This document shows, piece after piece, positions 31,511 to 42,220 of a stretch of 64,000 nucleotides of DNA; position 1 is the stretch's first letter, and the number at the start of each line of letters is the position of its first letter. The DNA is from Bartonella taylorii 8TBB. Its GTDB lineage: Bacteria > Pseudomonadota > Alphaproteobacteria > Rhizobiales > Rhizobiaceae. A program made the translations under genes and the position numbers. The notes beneath the pieces were generated by a model. It ran no database searches, was not told where the DNA came from, and saw only the letters and a program-made list of their open reading frames with translations. The DNA lies in contig NZ_CADEAG010000006.1 of the NCBI RefSeq assembly GCF_902825155.1, positions 62,001 to 126,000 of the forward strand, written 5' to 3'.

Positions 31511-31830
31511 AACATTCCTCTAAAATTTTACCTCTATAACAGATTAAAAGAAAACCTAAATAACTGTTAAAAAGTTTCTTATAACCCTCAAATCCGCCAA
31601 ATCTCATTTGAGAACTTCATTTCTTGTTCTTATCCAAAGTTTATTGAAACAGCAATGTTGCTGCTTCTTTACAAAGCAATTATTTTAAAGGTTTGCAAAA
31701 ATTATAAAATACACAAAACTATCGAACCATTCTTATTGTTCTCATATGAATATTGCTAATAAAACTCTATTGTATTGTCAAAAAATGCTTTACAAAAAAA
31801 ATAAACAGCCTTACCGAAAGGATCTCCCTT

Positions 31831-32730
31831 ATGAATAATATTATCGACGGAAAAAAACTTGCTGAAGAGATTATTACGAAAGTTAAGGCTGAAACGACAA
31901 AACTCCGTAATAACTATAATATACAGCCTGGTATCGCCGTTATCATTGTTGGAGAAGACCCCGCAAGTCAAATATATGTCACATCAAAGAGCAGAAAAGC
32001 TGAAGAATGTGGTTTTTTTTCAGTAAAACATATGGTTTCCAAAGAAACACAAGAACAAGAACTTCTTCAACTCATTGCAACCTTAAACTCTGACCCTAAA
32101 ATCCATGGTATTTTGGTGCAACTTCCCTTGCCCCCCCATATTAATACAAACCGCATAACACAAGCCATTGCTTTCCAAAAAGATGTTGATGGCTTTCATT
32201 ATATCAATGTAGGAAAACTCGCAGCCAATGCATTTGAAGATGCTATCATTCCCTGCACACCAGCTGGTGCCATGATGATGATTGAACAACAATGCGGACG
32301 GGATTTATCTGGTCTCGATGCCGTTGTTGTTGGACGCTCTAATATTGTCGGAAAACCTATGGCTACCCTCTTAACAGCGGCAAATGCTACTGTTACGATT
32401 GCCCACAGTCGTACACGTGACCTTGATGACGTATGTCGTAGCGCTGACATTTTAGTAGCAGCTGTCGGTCACCCACAAATGATTAAAAAAGACTGGGTTA
32501 AAAATGGTGCCATTGTTATTGATGTTGGCATCAACCGCATTGCAGCACCAGAAAATGGTGTGGAAAAAACACGTCTTGTCGGTGATGTTGATTTTGAAGA
32601 AATAAAAGGAAAAGCCGCTGCAATCACTCCTGTTCCAGGAGGAGTTGGCCCTATGACAATTGCCATGCTCATGGTTAATACGCTCAAAGCAACCATTCAA
32701 GCCCATAATCTACCCGTGCCAAAATTCTAA
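31831..32730 (+). CDS. folD: methylenetetrahydrofolate dehydrogenase/cyclohydrolase FolD
   Basis: A bifunctional one-carbon enzyme that interconverts methylene- and formyl-tetrahydrofolate with NADP. The 299-residue protein has the folate-site segment [19 protein letters not shown] (residues 43-61) with the catalytic lysine, the NADP loop [13 protein letters not shown], and [15 protein letters not shown] near the C-terminus. I start at the ATG at 31831 (AAGGA about 8 bases upstream). An upstream start at 31753 would add 26 unrelated residues. A 7-base C run lies in the frame at about 32131-32137 without breaking it. It converges on edd. Confidence 0.96.
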   Translation: MNNIIDGKKLAEEIITKVKAETTKLRNNYNIQPGIAVIIVGEDPASQIYVTSKSRKAEECGFFSVKHMVSKETQEQELLQLIATLNSDPKIHGILVQLPLPPHINTNRITQAIAFQKDVDGFHYINVGKLAANAFEDAIIPCTPAGAMMMIEQQCGRDLSGLDAVVVGRSNIVGKPMATLLTAANATVTIAHSRTRDLDDVCRSADILVAAVGHPQMIKKDWVKNGAIVIDVGINRIAAPENGVEKTRLVGDVDFEEIKGKAAAITPVPGGVGPMTIAMLMVNTLKATIQAHNLPVPKF

Positions 32731-32784
32731 GCAGTTTTTAGCATGTTCATTGTATGCATATCACTTTAGTTTTTTCGCATTTAC

Positions 32785-34608
32785 TTATATCATCAGAACA
32801 GATGCTCCTTGATCTGCACGATTAACCGATTGACGAAAAACACGAAAAAGCTCACGTCCTACACCATGTTCATTCTTTGAAAGGTCAGGAGGCATGATTG
32901 TTCGCGCGTTAAATTTTACTCCATCTTCTAAAATGGCTAATTTACCCACATGAGCATCAAGACAAACGATGTCACCATCTTGCAAACGTGCAATGGGCCC
33001 CTTCTCCAAAGCTTCTGGTGTTACGTGGATTGCGGCAGGAATTTTTCCTGATGCACCTGACATACGGCCATCCGTTACCAACGCCACTTTTTGTCCCCTA
33101 TCTTGTAAAACGCCTAAAATTGTTGTTAATTTATGAAGTTCTGGCATACCATTCGCTTTCGGCCCTTGATAACGAATGACAGCAATAAAATCTTTATCAT
33201 TCAACGCCCCAGATTTAAAAGCCTTTTGCAATTCCTCTTGATCATTAAAAACAAGGACTGGAGCTTCAATCCGCCAATGCTCAGATTTAACAGATGAAAC
33301 CTTCATAATAGCTGTACCCAAGTCTCCCGATAAAACACGAATACCACCATCAGGCTGAAACGGCTTTCTCCATCCTGCCAATACCCTATGATTAGCGCTT
33401 TCATTGAGAGCAGGTTCACGCACCACACTACCATCAGCGTAAAGCTTTACTTCAATTGCATAAGCATTGAGACCTTTACCAAAAACTGTACAGACATCCT
33501 CATGTACTAAACCCGCCTCAATGAGCTCGCGAATAACAAATCCCATACCACCAGCTGCATGAAAATGATTTATATCAGCCAAACCGTTAGGATAAATCCG
33601 TGCCAAAAGAGGAACAACTGACGAAATTTCTGCAATATCATGCCATGTCAATCGAATACCGCAAGCAGCAGCCATAGCAATCAAATGAATCGCATGATTG
33701 GTAGATCCTCCCGTTGCATTTAATCCTACAATAGCATTCACGAAAGAACGCTCATCAACTATTGTACCAAGTGGTTTATAATCATCGCAAAGAGCGGTCA
33801 TTTCAAGTACACGCTTAGTCGCTTCCTTTGTTAAAGCATCACGTAACGGTGTGTTCGCATTGACGAAAGAGCTTCCCGGCATGTGTAGTCCCATCATCTC
33901 CAGTATCACCTGATTTGAGTTAGCAGTCCCATAAAATGTACATGTTCCTGGCTCATGATAAGAACCTGCTTCTGATTCCAGCAATGTTTTGCGATCTATC
34001 TTATTTTCTGCGTAAAGTTGGCGTATCTTCACTTTTTCATCATTACCTTGACCACTTGTCATAGGACCAGCAGGAACAAAAATTCCTGGTAAGTGACCAA
34101 ATGTTAACGCCCCAATGACTAAACCAGGTATGATTTTATCACAAACTCCAAGATACAATGCAGCATCAAACATATCGTGTGATAAGCCTATAGCCGTCGC
34201 CATTGCAATCACTTCACGCGAAAAAAGTGAGAGCTCCATCCCTGCATTCCCTTGTGTTACGCCATCGCACATCGCAGGAACACCACCTGCCACTTGTGCT
34301 ACACCACCAGCCATACGGGCTGCCTCTTTAATTAAGCGAGGAAAAGTCTCAAAAGGTTGATGTGCTGAAAGCATATCATTATATGCAGTAATAATACCAA
34401 TATTTCCAGCGGTATTAAACTTTAAACGTTCTTTATCTATTGGGCAACAAGCCGCAAAACCATGGGCCTGATTGGCACATCCCAAAAAACTTCGCTTGGG
34501 ATGCTTTGCCTGTGCTGTAACAATGCGATCTAAATAAATTTCTCGCGTTGGTAGAGAACGTTCATAAATTCTTCGTGTAATCTTAGCAACTGTCTTGGAA
34601 AGTGCCAT
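32785..34608 (-). CDS. edd: phosphogluconate dehydratase
   Basis: Dehydrates 6-phosphogluconate to 2-keto-3-deoxy-6-phosphogluconate, the key step of the Entner-Doudoroff route. The 607-residue protein belongs to the IlvD/Edd iron-sulfur dehydratases, with [31 protein letters not shown] and [19 protein letters not shown] as family marks. I start at the ATG at 34608, which follows GGGGAA; the frame start at 34632 has no such site. It is the last gene of the minus-strand operon zwf-pgl-edd. The aldolase gene eda, which completes the route, is not in the window. Confidence 0.95.
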   Translation of the reverse strand: MALSKTVAKITRRIYERSLPTREIYLDRIVTAQAKHPKRSFLGCANQAHGFAACCPIDKERLKFNTAGNIGIITAYNDMLSAHQPFETFPRLIKEAARMAGGVAQVAGGVPAMCDGVTQGNAGMELSLFSREVIAMATAIGLSHDMFDAALYLGVCDKIIPGLVIGALTFGHLPGIFVPAGPMTSGQGNDEKVKIRQLYAENKIDRKTLLESEAGSYHEPGTCTFYGTANSNQVILEMMGLHMPGSSFVNANTPLRDALTKEATKRVLEMTALCDDYKPLGTIVDERSFVNAIVGLNATGGSTNHAIHLIAMAAACGIRLTWHDIAEISSVVPLLARIYPNGLADINHFHAAGGMGFVIRELIEAGLVHEDVCTVFGKGLNAYAIEVKLYADGSVVREPALNESANHRVLAGWRKPFQPDGGIRVLSGDLGTAIMKVSSVKSEHWRIEAPVLVFNDQEELQKAFKSGALNDKDFIAVIRYQGPKANGMPELHKLTTILGVLQDRGQKVALVTDGRMSGASGKIPAAIHVTPEALEKGPIARLQDGDIVCLDAHVGKLAILEDGVKFNARTIMPPDLSKNEHGVGRELFRVFRQSVNRADQGASVLMI

Positions 34609-34662
34609 GTTCGTTCCCCATTCCATCATCAAAGATGAGATCGCGTGTCACCTGCATCTGTA

Positions 34663-35400
34663 TCATATTTTCACTTCACTTATTTCATTTTCTTCCGGCG
34701 ACCAATAAACCTGAACAAGATGATGGGCATTACGTAAAACCGCGCGAACAGGCATTTCCATTTCAGACCCATCTTGACAAACTACTTCAAAAAAATCTCG
34801 TTTCTTAAAACCTTCAAAATGAAGAATAATGCAACGAGATTGTATTATAACTGGCAGCGTCAGCGTAAGCCTTGGCTCAAGAGCACTTTTTGCATGAAGT
34901 GGTAAAACAAGTGCCCGCGTCCGAAGATCAAGAGCTTCTTTCAAACGATCAGCATCAGGAAAAAAAGAAGCTGTATGTCCATCAACACCCATGCCTAAAA
35001 CAATAACATCAAAGGGTTTAGGCAAAGTATTAATACGGCTAGCTGCTGAAAAAGCCGCAAGCTCAGCAGTAATTGCCTTCTGATAAAGTCCTACAAAATG
35101 TGCTTTAGTCGCAAAATTTTGTAACAAATGCTGCCGTACCATATGTTCATTTGAACGCTCAAGATGAGCAGACACAAAGCGTTCATCGACTAAAGTAATA
35201 ATAATATTTTGCCAATCAATATCTGCTTTTGATAAATAATGAAAAAACAATTCTGGTGTTTTACCACCAGAAACTGCTAAAATTGCGCGCTTACGCTCAA
35301 GAACTGCCACACTAAGCTCTGCTGCAACACGATCAGCCAATGCCAAAGCGAGAGTGGTAGGTGTTTCAAAATTTAAACGGTCAATATTCATTCCATGCAT
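34663..35400 (-). CDS. pgl: 6-phosphogluconolactonase
   Basis: Hydrolyses 6-phosphogluconolactone, the product of Zwf, to 6-phosphogluconate. The 245-residue protein is of the DevB/NagB-like type, with AVSGGKTPELFFHYL (about residues 43-57), TLVDERFV and VLGMGVDGHTASFFP, all family marks of the active site. It lies between zwf and edd with short gaps (10 and about 54 bases), so one transcript is likely. The start at 35400 is the first ATG; a second ATG at 35391 is also possible. Confidence 0.93.
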   Translation of the reverse strand: MHGMNIDRLNFETPTTLALALADRVAAELSVAVLERKRAILAVSGGKTPELFFHYLSKADIDWQNIIITLVDERFVSAHLERSNEHMVRQHLLQNFATKAHFVGLYQKAITAELAAFSAASRINTLPKPFDVIVLGMGVDGHTASFFPDADRLKEALDLRTRALVLPLHAKSALEPRLTLTLPVIIQSRCIILHFEGFKKRDFFEVVCQDGSEMEMPVRAVLRNAHHLVQVYWSPEENEISEVKI

Positions 35401-35410
35401 ACTTATTGCT

Positions 35411-36886
35411 CTAAACTAAATTGTTCCATATACGCCCATCACGTTCCATCAAAAGTGTTGAAGCAGACGGTCCCCATGAACCAGCGCTATATCCATAAAC
35501 AGGCTGATTTATTGCTTTCCATCCCTCAAGAATAGGATCAATCCAACGCCAAGCGGCCTCAACTTCATCACGACGCATAAACAGTGTTTGATCTCCGCGA
35601 ATAACATCCATCAATAAGCGTTCATAAGCATCAGGATTACGTTCAGAAAACGCAGACGCAAAACTCATGTCCAATGGAATATGACGAAATCGCATACCAC
35701 CAGGACCCGGATCCTTAATCATCAACCATTGCTTTACCCCCTCATCAGGTTGGAGACGGACAACGAGCCTATTAGAAAAAACTTCATCTGAAGCCGTATT
35801 AAAAATATTATGAGGGATGGGTTTGAAAACGACAACAATTTCAGACATACGCGTAGCCATACGCTTACCAGTTCGTAAATAAAAAGGTGTATCCGCCCAA
35901 CGCCAATTATTAATTTTAACCTTAAGCGCCACAAATGTTTCATTCTTACTGACTTTTTTCCCCAGATCATCAAGATAAGATTCTACAGAAACACCATTCA
36001 ATATACCAGCAAGATACTGCCCTCGCACAGTATGTTGCTCTACATTATGAATACCAAGAGGTGTTAAAGAATGCAAAACTTTCAGTTTTTCATTACGCAC
36101 GGCATTTGCTCTATTAGTAAATGGAATTTCCATAGCAACCAGACAGAGCAATTGTAGCATATGATTCTGTACCATATCGCGTAACGCACCCGTACTCTCA
36201 TAATATTCTGCACGCCCCTCCACTCCTAAAGACTCAGCAACTGTTATCTGAACGTGATCAATGTAGTTAGAATTCCACAACGGCTCATAAAGCGTATTAA
36301 CAAAGCGCAATGCCATCAAATTTTGAACCGTTTCCTTGCCAAGATAATGATCAATGCGAAAGATTTGATCTTCATCAAATACCTTTGAAAATGTATCATT
36401 GAGTTCAACGGCTGTTTTTACATCGCGGCCAATCGGTTTTTCAATAATAATCCGTGTTTGTTGAGTCACCAAACCATTTTGCCCTAATCTCATCGCAATA
36501 TCGTCAAAAAGTGATGAACCAACTGCTAAATAAAAAGCTCGAATATCAGCTGGATTTTTTGACAGCAGTAGAGCTAAATCCTCCCAACCTCGGTTTGAGG
36601 TAATATCAGCAGAAACATAGGCTAAACGTGCAAGAAAACGATTAAGTTGAATCTGATTGAGATCTTTTGGAGAAATATGTTTCTCCAAAGAAGCACGAAC
36701 AAAACTTTGATACTCTTCACTCCTCAACGAAGAGCGCGCAACCCCGATGATACGCATTGGCTCGTTAAATTGCCCAACACACTGACAATGATAAAGAGCA
36801 GGTAAAAGTTTGCGTGATGCCAAATCACCATTGCCACCAAAAATAATACAATCAAAGGGAGAGACTGGAATAATTTTACTCACCAT
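35411..36886 (-). CDS. zwf: glucose-6-phosphate 1-dehydrogenase
   Basis: Oxidises glucose 6-phosphate with NADP, the entry to both the oxidative pentose phosphate and Entner-Doudoroff routes. The 491-residue protein has the cofactor loop GGNGDLA at residues 17-23 and the substrate site RIDHYLGKE at 177-185. The ATG at 36886 is used; the longer frame begins with a TTG at 36910. It is the first gene of zwf-pgl-edd, so the promoter should lie in the 120 bases between it and the FAD-oxidoreductase gene end, or further up. Confidence 0.96.
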   Translation of the reverse strand: MVSKIIPVSPFDCIIFGGNGDLASRKLLPALYHCQCVGQFNEPMRIIGVARSSLRSEEYQSFVRASLEKHISPKDLNQIQLNRFLARLAYVSADITSNRGWEDLALLLSKNPADIRAFYLAVGSSLFDDIAMRLGQNGLVTQQTRIIIEKPIGRDVKTAVELNDTFSKVFDEDQIFRIDHYLGKETVQNLMALRFVNTLYEPLWNSNYIDHVQITVAESLGVEGRAEYYESTGALRDMVQNHMLQLLCLVAMEIPFTNRANAVRNEKLKVLHSLTPLGIHNVEQHTVRGQYLAGILNGVSVESYLDDLGKKVSKNETFVALKVKINNWRWADTPFYLRTGKRMATRMSEIVVVFKPIPHNIFNTASDEVFSNRLVVRLQPDEGVKQWLMIKDPGPGGMRFRHIPLDMSFASAFSERNPDAYERLLMDVIRGDQTLFMRRDEVEAAWRWIDPILEGWKAINQPVYGYSAGSWGPSASTLLMERDGRIWNNLV

Positions 36887-37005
36887 GAACCTGTCTCTCT
36901 TCCTCTTCAACTACAAAAGCTTAAACAATTTATAGAAGCTTCAATTATTAAAGCAGATAGATACTAAATAAGCCATTAATTTTCTTTACTGCAAATGATT
37001 TCTAG

Positions 37006-38289
37006 TTAAAAATGATCCATTAAGGAAAACCAATGCATTGCCAAAAATACAAGCGGATAACGTAGGACTCTACTACCTGGGAAAGATGAAATCTTTAAGT
37101 CTTGAAAACACGCAAAACGCTCACGCTTCCCAGTCAGCCGTTCAGCATATAATTTTCCCATAAAAGGAGCAAGCATAACTCCATGACCCGAATAACCACC
37201 ACAATAAGTTACTCCTGCGAAAAGTTGACGAACATAAGGCATACGTTCAACCGTAATAGCAACTGTCGCCCCCCAGTTATGAGTCAAATTTATAGAGTGT
37301 AGATGAGGATAAATTTCAGCAATCTGCCGTCGTATACGTTCATCTAAATTTGCAGGATGCTGATTATCATAACTTTCTACTCCGCCAAATAATAAGCGAT
37401 TATCAATGCTTTTGCGAAAATAGCGAACCATAAAACGAGAATCATCTACCGATTCGCTACCTCGAAGAATCGGACTATCTTTTGATAACGGTTCCGTTGC
37501 TCCAATATAAGAGCGGATAGAAACAATATTTTTCTCAACAAAATGCTGAAGTCCAAGCTTATAGGCATTGGTTGCCAATAAAACTTTCTCAGCTGTTACA
37601 TTTCCCCGTTCTGTTATCACTCTCCAATGGGTATTATTACGCTCTATCCCCGTTACTTGTGTCTTCTCATAAAGCTTAGCACCAACACTTCTTGCTTTCT
37701 TTGCCAACCAAATAACCAGCTTTAAAGGATTTATATGGCCGGTGTCCGCATCATGAATACCACCATAATAAAAAGACGAGCCTAACCGTCTGGCCGTTTC
37801 ATTCCTATCCATAAAAGTAATACCATGATAGCCATAACGCTGCATTGTCTCAACATGCTGTTGATAAGATATAACCTCACGTTTTTTATGAAACACAGAA
37901 AGCTGTCCTGCCATAAAATCACACTGACAATCAGGCATAGCGCACCAAGATAAAATATCTCTTTTGGCTTCTTCAGCTAAATCAAACAGCGCTTTACTTC
38001 GCTCAAAACCATACTTTTTCTCTAATGTTTCCACCCATTGTCGTTGCCCCGTTCCCAATTGCCCACCATTGCGCCCTGAAGCACCATCACCAAACCGCGA
38101 AGCCTCAAACAAAACAACACTCACTCCAGCTTTTGCTAAATGATAAGCAGCCGAAAGCCCTGTAAATCCACCTCCAATAATAACGACATCACACTGTATC
38201 TGTCCGCAAAAAAATGGATAAGAGGGGCGTTCTTCTAAAGTATCCTCATACCAAGAAACTCCTGGAGAAATTGGATTACATTCAATCAT
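37006..38289 (-). CDS. FAD-dependent amino acid/amine oxidase (PuuB-like)
   Basis: A 427-residue DAO-family flavoprotein with the FAD-binding dinucleotide fold VIIGGGFTGLSAAYHLAKAG at about residues 37-56 and the following ASGRNGGQLGTGQRQ. Such a GRNGG motif and the neighbour gene for a glutamine-synthetase-like enzyme fit the Puu pathway, where gamma-glutamylputrescine is oxidised to an aldehyde. Starting at the ATG at 38289 (GAGG upstream) leaves an 11-base gap to the stop of the glutamine-synthetase-like gene, so the two form one operon. The aldehyde dehydrogenase at 47647 could act in the same route, but it is not linked. Substrate is inferred. Confidence 0.8.
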   Translation of the reverse strand: MIECNPISPGVSWYEDTLEERPSYPFFCGQIQCDVVIIGGGFTGLSAAYHLAKAGVSVVLFEASRFGDGASGRNGGQLGTGQRQWVETLEKKYGFERSKALFDLAEEAKRDILSWCAMPDCQCDFMAGQLSVFHKKREVISYQQHVETMQRYGYHGITFMDRNETARRLGSSFYYGGIHDADTGHINPLKLVIWLAKKARSVGAKLYEKTQVTGIERNNTHWRVITERGNVTAEKVLLATNAYKLGLQHFVEKNIVSIRSYIGATEPLSKDSPILRGSESVDDSRFMVRYFRKSIDNRLLFGGVESYDNQHPANLDERIRRQIAEIYPHLHSINLTHNWGATVAITVERMPYVRQLFAGVTYCGGYSGHGVMLAPFMGKLYAERLTGKRERFACFQDLKISSFPGSRVLRYPLVFLAMHWFSLMDHF

Positions 38290-38300
38290 AGTGATAAACC

Positions 38301-39728
38301 TCAAACATTAAGCAAGAGATATTCGCGCTCCCACGGGCTAATCACTTCCATAAAAGTTTCAAACTCTTGTCGTTTGATTGCAGCATAAGTACTTACAAAT
38401 ACATCCCCTAGAATAGCACGTATCGCTGTATCTTGTTCAAATAGGTTAACAGCCTCAATAAGTCCACGTGGTAATTCAACATTATCAGCATTCACATTAC
38501 TTGTTGTTGGCTCATCGGGTTCAAGCTTTTGCTGTAAGCCAATGAGACCACAAGCCAGAGAAGCTGCAAGTGCTAAATAAGGGTTAGCATCTGACGAAGG
38601 AATTCTATTCTCAACGCGCCGTCCTTGTGGAGCAGAACGTGGTACACGAAAAGCTGTAGTACGGTTATCATACCCCCACCGCAAATTAACAGGCGCAGAA
38701 ATATCAGGCATGAGACGTCGATAAGAATTCACATAAGGTGCAAGCATTACAAGCACCCCAGCCATATGTCTTTGTAATCCACCAATAAAATGGCGAAAAC
38801 AAATACTTTCCCCGCCATCCTCTTCTGTAAAAATATTAGCACCCGTTTTCTTATCAATAACCGATTGGTGAATATGCATAGCAGACCCAGGCTGCCCTTG
38901 GATCGGTTTAGCCATAAAAGTTGCGTACATATTATGTTTAAGTGCCGCTTCACGAATTGTTCGCTTAAACATGAAAACTTGATCAGCTAATTCAATCGGG
39001 TCACCATGACGTAAATTGATTTCAAACTGACCGGCTCCTTCCTCATGAATGAGCGTATCAATTTCCAATCCCTGCGCTTCTGAAAATTGATAAATATCAT
39101 CAATGAACTCATCAAATTCATTCACACCAGCAATCGAGTACCCCTGCCCTCCACCAATTGAACGTCCAGACCGACCAACCGGCGGAACTAAAGGATAATC
39201 AGGATCGGGATTCTTTTCTACCAAATAAAACTCTATTTCTGGCGAAACAACGGGCTTTATCCCTCTTTGCGTGTAAAAATCAACTACTTTTCGCAAAACA
39301 TTTCGTGGTGTATAATCCACAACCTGCCCATTTTGATATATAAGATCACAAATCACTTGTGCAGTAGGAGCATCTTCCCATGGAACAATGCTTAACGTAG
39401 AAAGATCAGGCTCAAGGCGTAAGTCACCATCTGTTTTAGGATATTCAAAACCATTGCCATCTTCAGGATAATCTCCTGAAATTGTTGCCATAAAAACGGC
39501 TGAAGGCAATGCCAATGATGTCTCCGATGTGAATTTTTTAGAAAGCATCATTTTGCCCCGCGGTACACCCGCTTGATCAGGTGTAATACATTCAATATCT
39601 TCCACATTACGGAAAGCAAGCCACTGCGAAACTTGCTCCCAATTATTTACACCACGTAAATTTTTGAGGAAACTAGAAACAGGCTTAGAACCCTTGTTTC
39701 GCATTTGTTTACCATTTTTCACAGTCAT
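38301..39728 (-). CDS. glutamine synthetase family protein (gamma-glutamylputrescine synthetase-like)
   Basis: A 475-residue member of the glutamine synthetase family. It has the family's catalytic segments SPEIEFYLVEKNPD, EGAGQFEINLRHGDPIELADQ, GQPGSAMHIHQSV and NRTTAFRVPRSAPQGRRVENRIPSSDANPYLALAA (each read in part). The last, with no tyrosine-adenylation loop, marks the PuuA-like subgroup rather than the main GlnA enzyme. Together with the following FAD oxidase it suggests breakdown of putrescine or another amine by gamma-glutamylation. The main nitrogen-assimilation enzyme would be elsewhere. The tRNA-His gene lies about 170 bases upstream. Confidence 0.83.
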   Translation of the reverse strand: MTVKNGKQMRNKGSKPVSSFLKNLRGVNNWEQVSQWLAFRNVEDIECITPDQAGVPRGKMMLSKKFTSETSLALPSAVFMATISGDYPEDGNGFEYPKTDGDLRLEPDLSTLSIVPWEDAPTAQVICDLIYQNGQVVDYTPRNVLRKVVDFYTQRGIKPVVSPEIEFYLVEKNPDPDYPLVPPVGRSGRSIGGGQGYSIAGVNEFDEFIDDIYQFSEAQGLEIDTLIHEEGAGQFEINLRHGDPIELADQVFMFKRTIREAALKHNMYATFMAKPIQGQPGSAMHIHQSVIDKKTGANIFTEEDGGESICFRHFIGGLQRHMAGVLVMLAPYVNSYRRLMPDISAPVNLRWGYDNRTTAFRVPRSAPQGRRVENRIPSSDANPYLALAASLACGLIGLQQKLEPDEPTTSNVNADNVELPRGLIEAVNLFEQDTAIRAILGDVFVSTYAAIKRQEFETFMEVISPWEREYLLLNV

Positions 39729-39901
39729 AATACACCAACTTTAAAACAACAAAGGTCCGCTTTTATGGTATCATTCCACGCATGAATGTCACGGAAAACT
39801 TTATTAACTTAATTTCTAAAGAATGCCAAAACTTTCATCAAGGTAAAAGAGACCTTGTAATCATTATAGGCTGCTTATCATATCAAACATAGTGAAAAAA
39901 T

Positions 39902-39978
39902 TGGTACGGTTGGTGGGATTTGAACCTACGACCTCTGGTGCCACAAACCAGCGCTCTAACCAACTGAGCTACAACCGC
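39902..39978 (-). tRNA. tRNA-His (GTG)
   Basis: The minus strand reads GCGGTTG, a D arm with AGCTCAGTTGGTTAGAGC, an anticodon arm CTGGT TTGTGGC ACCAG with anticodon GTG, a variable loop, a T arm with GGTTCAAATCC and a matching acceptor strand followed by an encoded CCA. All stems pair, with G-U at the first acceptor pair. The base before G1 in the genome is T, so the extra 5' G of mature tRNA-His is not encoded as G here. A run of plain intergenic DNA lies on both sides. No integrase or other mobile gene is next to it. Confidence 0.97.
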
Positions 39979-40117
39979 ATAAAAAACAAATGTACCATAA
40001 CTATTTACTACTTCGTAAACATTTAATTCTCTGTTCGTGTGACATAAGGAAGTTCAGAAGAGTTTGCAAGCCCCTTTAAAAAAATCCTGTACTTTTTATC
40101 AAGAAAAAATAGTTTTA

Positions 40118-41206
40118 TCATAAAGGGAGCGCACGTTTTGCCCAATACTCAACACGGTGATCACGATAGGTTTTTATGGCATCAATACCATCTTGCTGCA
40201 TAAATTGCAAAATGCCTTCCAGAATAGTTACGGCAAGGTCTGGCCCCTCATAAACCATTCCACTATATAATTGAATCAAATCTGCACCAGCTTTCACTTT
40301 TTCCAAAGCCGTTTGTGCGTCCTTTACACCACCAACGCCGATGATTGCAATTTCCTTACCTAATTTTTGACGCATTTTTGCAAGTACAATAGTGGAAAGT
40401 TCGAAGAGTGGACGCCCAGAAAGCCCCCCCTCCTCACCATTTAGTAGGTTATCCGTAAGTCCTTGACGTGAAAGAGTAGTATTAGAAACAACGAGACCAT
40501 CAAAATCAGAAAGTTTCATTTCTTCAGCAATATCGTCTAATTCCTTCTCTGATAAATCGGGCGCAATTTTCAAAAAAATGGGAACAGAGAATCCATGTTT
40601 TTTCTTTTGCTCATTACGTACTTGCGAAATTTCATTCATCAAAAGATGCAAAGTGTCACGCGCTTGTAAAGCCCGTAGACTAGGCGTATTAGGCGAAGAA
40701 ATATTAACAGTAAAATAATCAGCAATATCATAAAAATGAGCAATACCAGCAGTATAATCGTCAATCTTATCAACAGTATCCTTATTGGCACCAATATTGA
40801 TTCCGACAATGCCAAGTTGTTTACGCGCACGAAGCCTGTCGTAAACCATTTGATGCCCGTCATTATTAAAACCCATTCTATTAATAATTGCTTCATCCTC
40901 TCTTAAGCGAAAAAGTCGCGGTTTAGGATTTCCAGCCTGAGGCTTTGGCGTAACTGTACCAACTTCAGTAAAACCAAATCCTAAACGAAAAACAGCATCG
41001 ACAACCTCTGCATTCTTATCAAAACCAGCAGCAAGACCGACAAAGTTTTCAAACTTAAGACCTGCAACAGTCATACACAAACGTTTATCAACGACCTTTT
41101 GACAACTGTTCAATCCACTCTTCAGCCCAATAATTGCTAAACGGTGTGCATGTTCTGGATCCAACATAAATAAAGCAGGACGACCAATACAACGAAAGAA
41201 ACCCAT
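40118..41206 (-). CDS. pyrD: dihydroorotate dehydrogenase (quinone), class 2
   Basis: A membrane-associated flavoprotein of pyrimidine synthesis that passes electrons to ubiquinone. The 362-residue protein begins [25 protein letters not shown], the N-terminal helix typical of class 2 enzymes, and has [26 protein letters not shown] (active-site serine region), and [27 protein letters not shown] at the phosphate-binding end. The ATG at 41206 has GGAGAAGGG in front and is preferred to that at 41242. A 7-base G run (minus sense) at about 40424-40430 lies inside the frame. Confidence 0.96.
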   Translation of the reverse strand: MGFFRCIGRPALFMLDPEHAHRLAIIGLKSGLNSCQKVVDKRLCMTVAGLKFENFVGLAAGFDKNAEVVDAVFRLGFGFTEVGTVTPKPQAGNPKPRLFRLREDEAIINRMGFNNDGHQMVYDRLRARKQLGIVGINIGANKDTVDKIDDYTAGIAHFYDIADYFTVNISSPNTPSLRALQARDTLHLLMNEISQVRNEQKKKHGFSVPIFLKIAPDLSEKELDDIAEEMKLSDFDGLVVSNTTLSRQGLTDNLLNGEEGGLSGRPLFELSTIVLAKMRQKLGKEIAIIGVGGVKDAQTALEKVKAGADLIQLYSGMVYEGPDLAVTILEGILQFMQQDGIDAIKTYRDHRVEYWAKRALPL

Positions 41207-41804
41207 CAACCCTTCTCCAAATATAAAATTGATCCAATGCACCTCATACCAATTATTTTAACACAAAAGATCGTAAATAAAAATGAACCATAATCTAAAT
41301 TAGAACCTCCCTCCTACTACAAGAAAGTTCATAATATAATCGCTATGTATGTTTACGCACACTATGAAAAACAAGAGCCTTTTAATCTTGAAAAAACTTT
41401 CTTTACCTTTTCGCAATGGTTTAAACATTAAAAATTGAAATTATCTGTAAAAAAGAAAAAAAGAATCCTGTGAAATAGCTTTCTTTTTTCAATATGTTGT
41501 CATAAAAAATTTTGTAACGCTTTTATAAATTAAGCATGATTGCCTGCTTTTAGTTAAAAAAGGAGATAAAGTTTTTTGCTAAAAGCTTTCCGTCGCGTTG
41601 AAATCTACGGTATACTCCTTATTCAAATCAAATAGAGCCCTTTGTTAAGCTTTTTAACATGTCATAATATTCGTGGAAAAGAATATTAGTATTTGTATAT
41701 AATACTTTATAAGAAAAATAAGAAAATAAAAACCGCCCTTTCCTTTTTCATCAAAAGCGGTAATTAAAATTATCGTGTGTCTTTTATATAAAGGGGAAAA
41801 TGCA
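41207..41804. other. about 600-bp divergent intergenic region upstream of pyrD and mscL
   Basis: The region contains the promoters of pyrD (minus) and mscL (plus). It is AT-rich, with many short frames. No RNA gene, repeat or clear terminator is recognised. The stretch around 41560-41640 (AAAAAGGAGATAAAG followed by a short frame) looks like a ribosome site without a gene of useful length. Confidence 0.45.
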
Positions 41805-42218
41805 ATGCTTAAAGAATTCAAAGAATTTGCCCTAAAGGGAAATATGATTGATCTCGCTATCGGTGTGATCATAGGGGGAGCTTTTGGTAGCTTGGTTAAC
41901 TCAATTGTTAACGACATTTTTATGCCAATCATTGGGCTTATTACTGGTGGGATTGACTTTTCTAACATGTTTATTCAGCTTGCCGGTGAGAAACAAGCTA
42001 CACTAAATGCCGCTAAGGCAGCTGGAGCAACCATTAGCTATGGTAACTTTATAACTTTACTTATCAATTTTCTCATTATTGCTTGGGTCTTATTCCTCTT
42101 TGTTAAAGCTATGAATAGAGTACGCCGAAAACAAGAAGAAGATGAAAGCTCTAAAAAGATGTCTCTAGAAGAACAACTTTTGTCAGAAATCAGAGATCTT
42201 TTAGCTAAGAAAAAATGA
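41805..42218 (+). CDS. mscL: large-conductance mechanosensitive channel MscL
   Basis: A 137-residue inner-membrane channel that opens on membrane tension during osmotic downshock. It starts [38 protein letters not shown], with the glycine-rich first helix, and a second helix ([25 protein letters not shown]). It ends in the typical charged helix [15 protein letters not shown]. The ATG at 41805 follows AAGGGGAAAA; the longer frame from 41775 adds ten unrelated residues. Its stop is 2 bases from the end of the convergent sensor kinase gene. Confidence 0.96.
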   Translation: MLKEFKEFALKGNMIDLAIGVIIGGAFGSLVNSIVNDIFMPIIGLITGGIDFSNMFIQLAGEKQATLNAAKAAGATISYGNFITLLINFLIIAWVLFLFVKAMNRVRRKQEEDESSKKMSLEEQLLSEIRDLLAKKK

Positions 42219-42220
42219 AT

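Noticed and set aside
39902-39978. tRNA-His as an integration site.
   Set aside because: Its neighbours are core genes on both sides, with no recombinase or phage-like sequence.
41654-41968. Open frame of 104 codons on minus overlapping mscL.
   Set aside because: It overlaps the start of mscL, which is certain, and reads low-complexity sequence.
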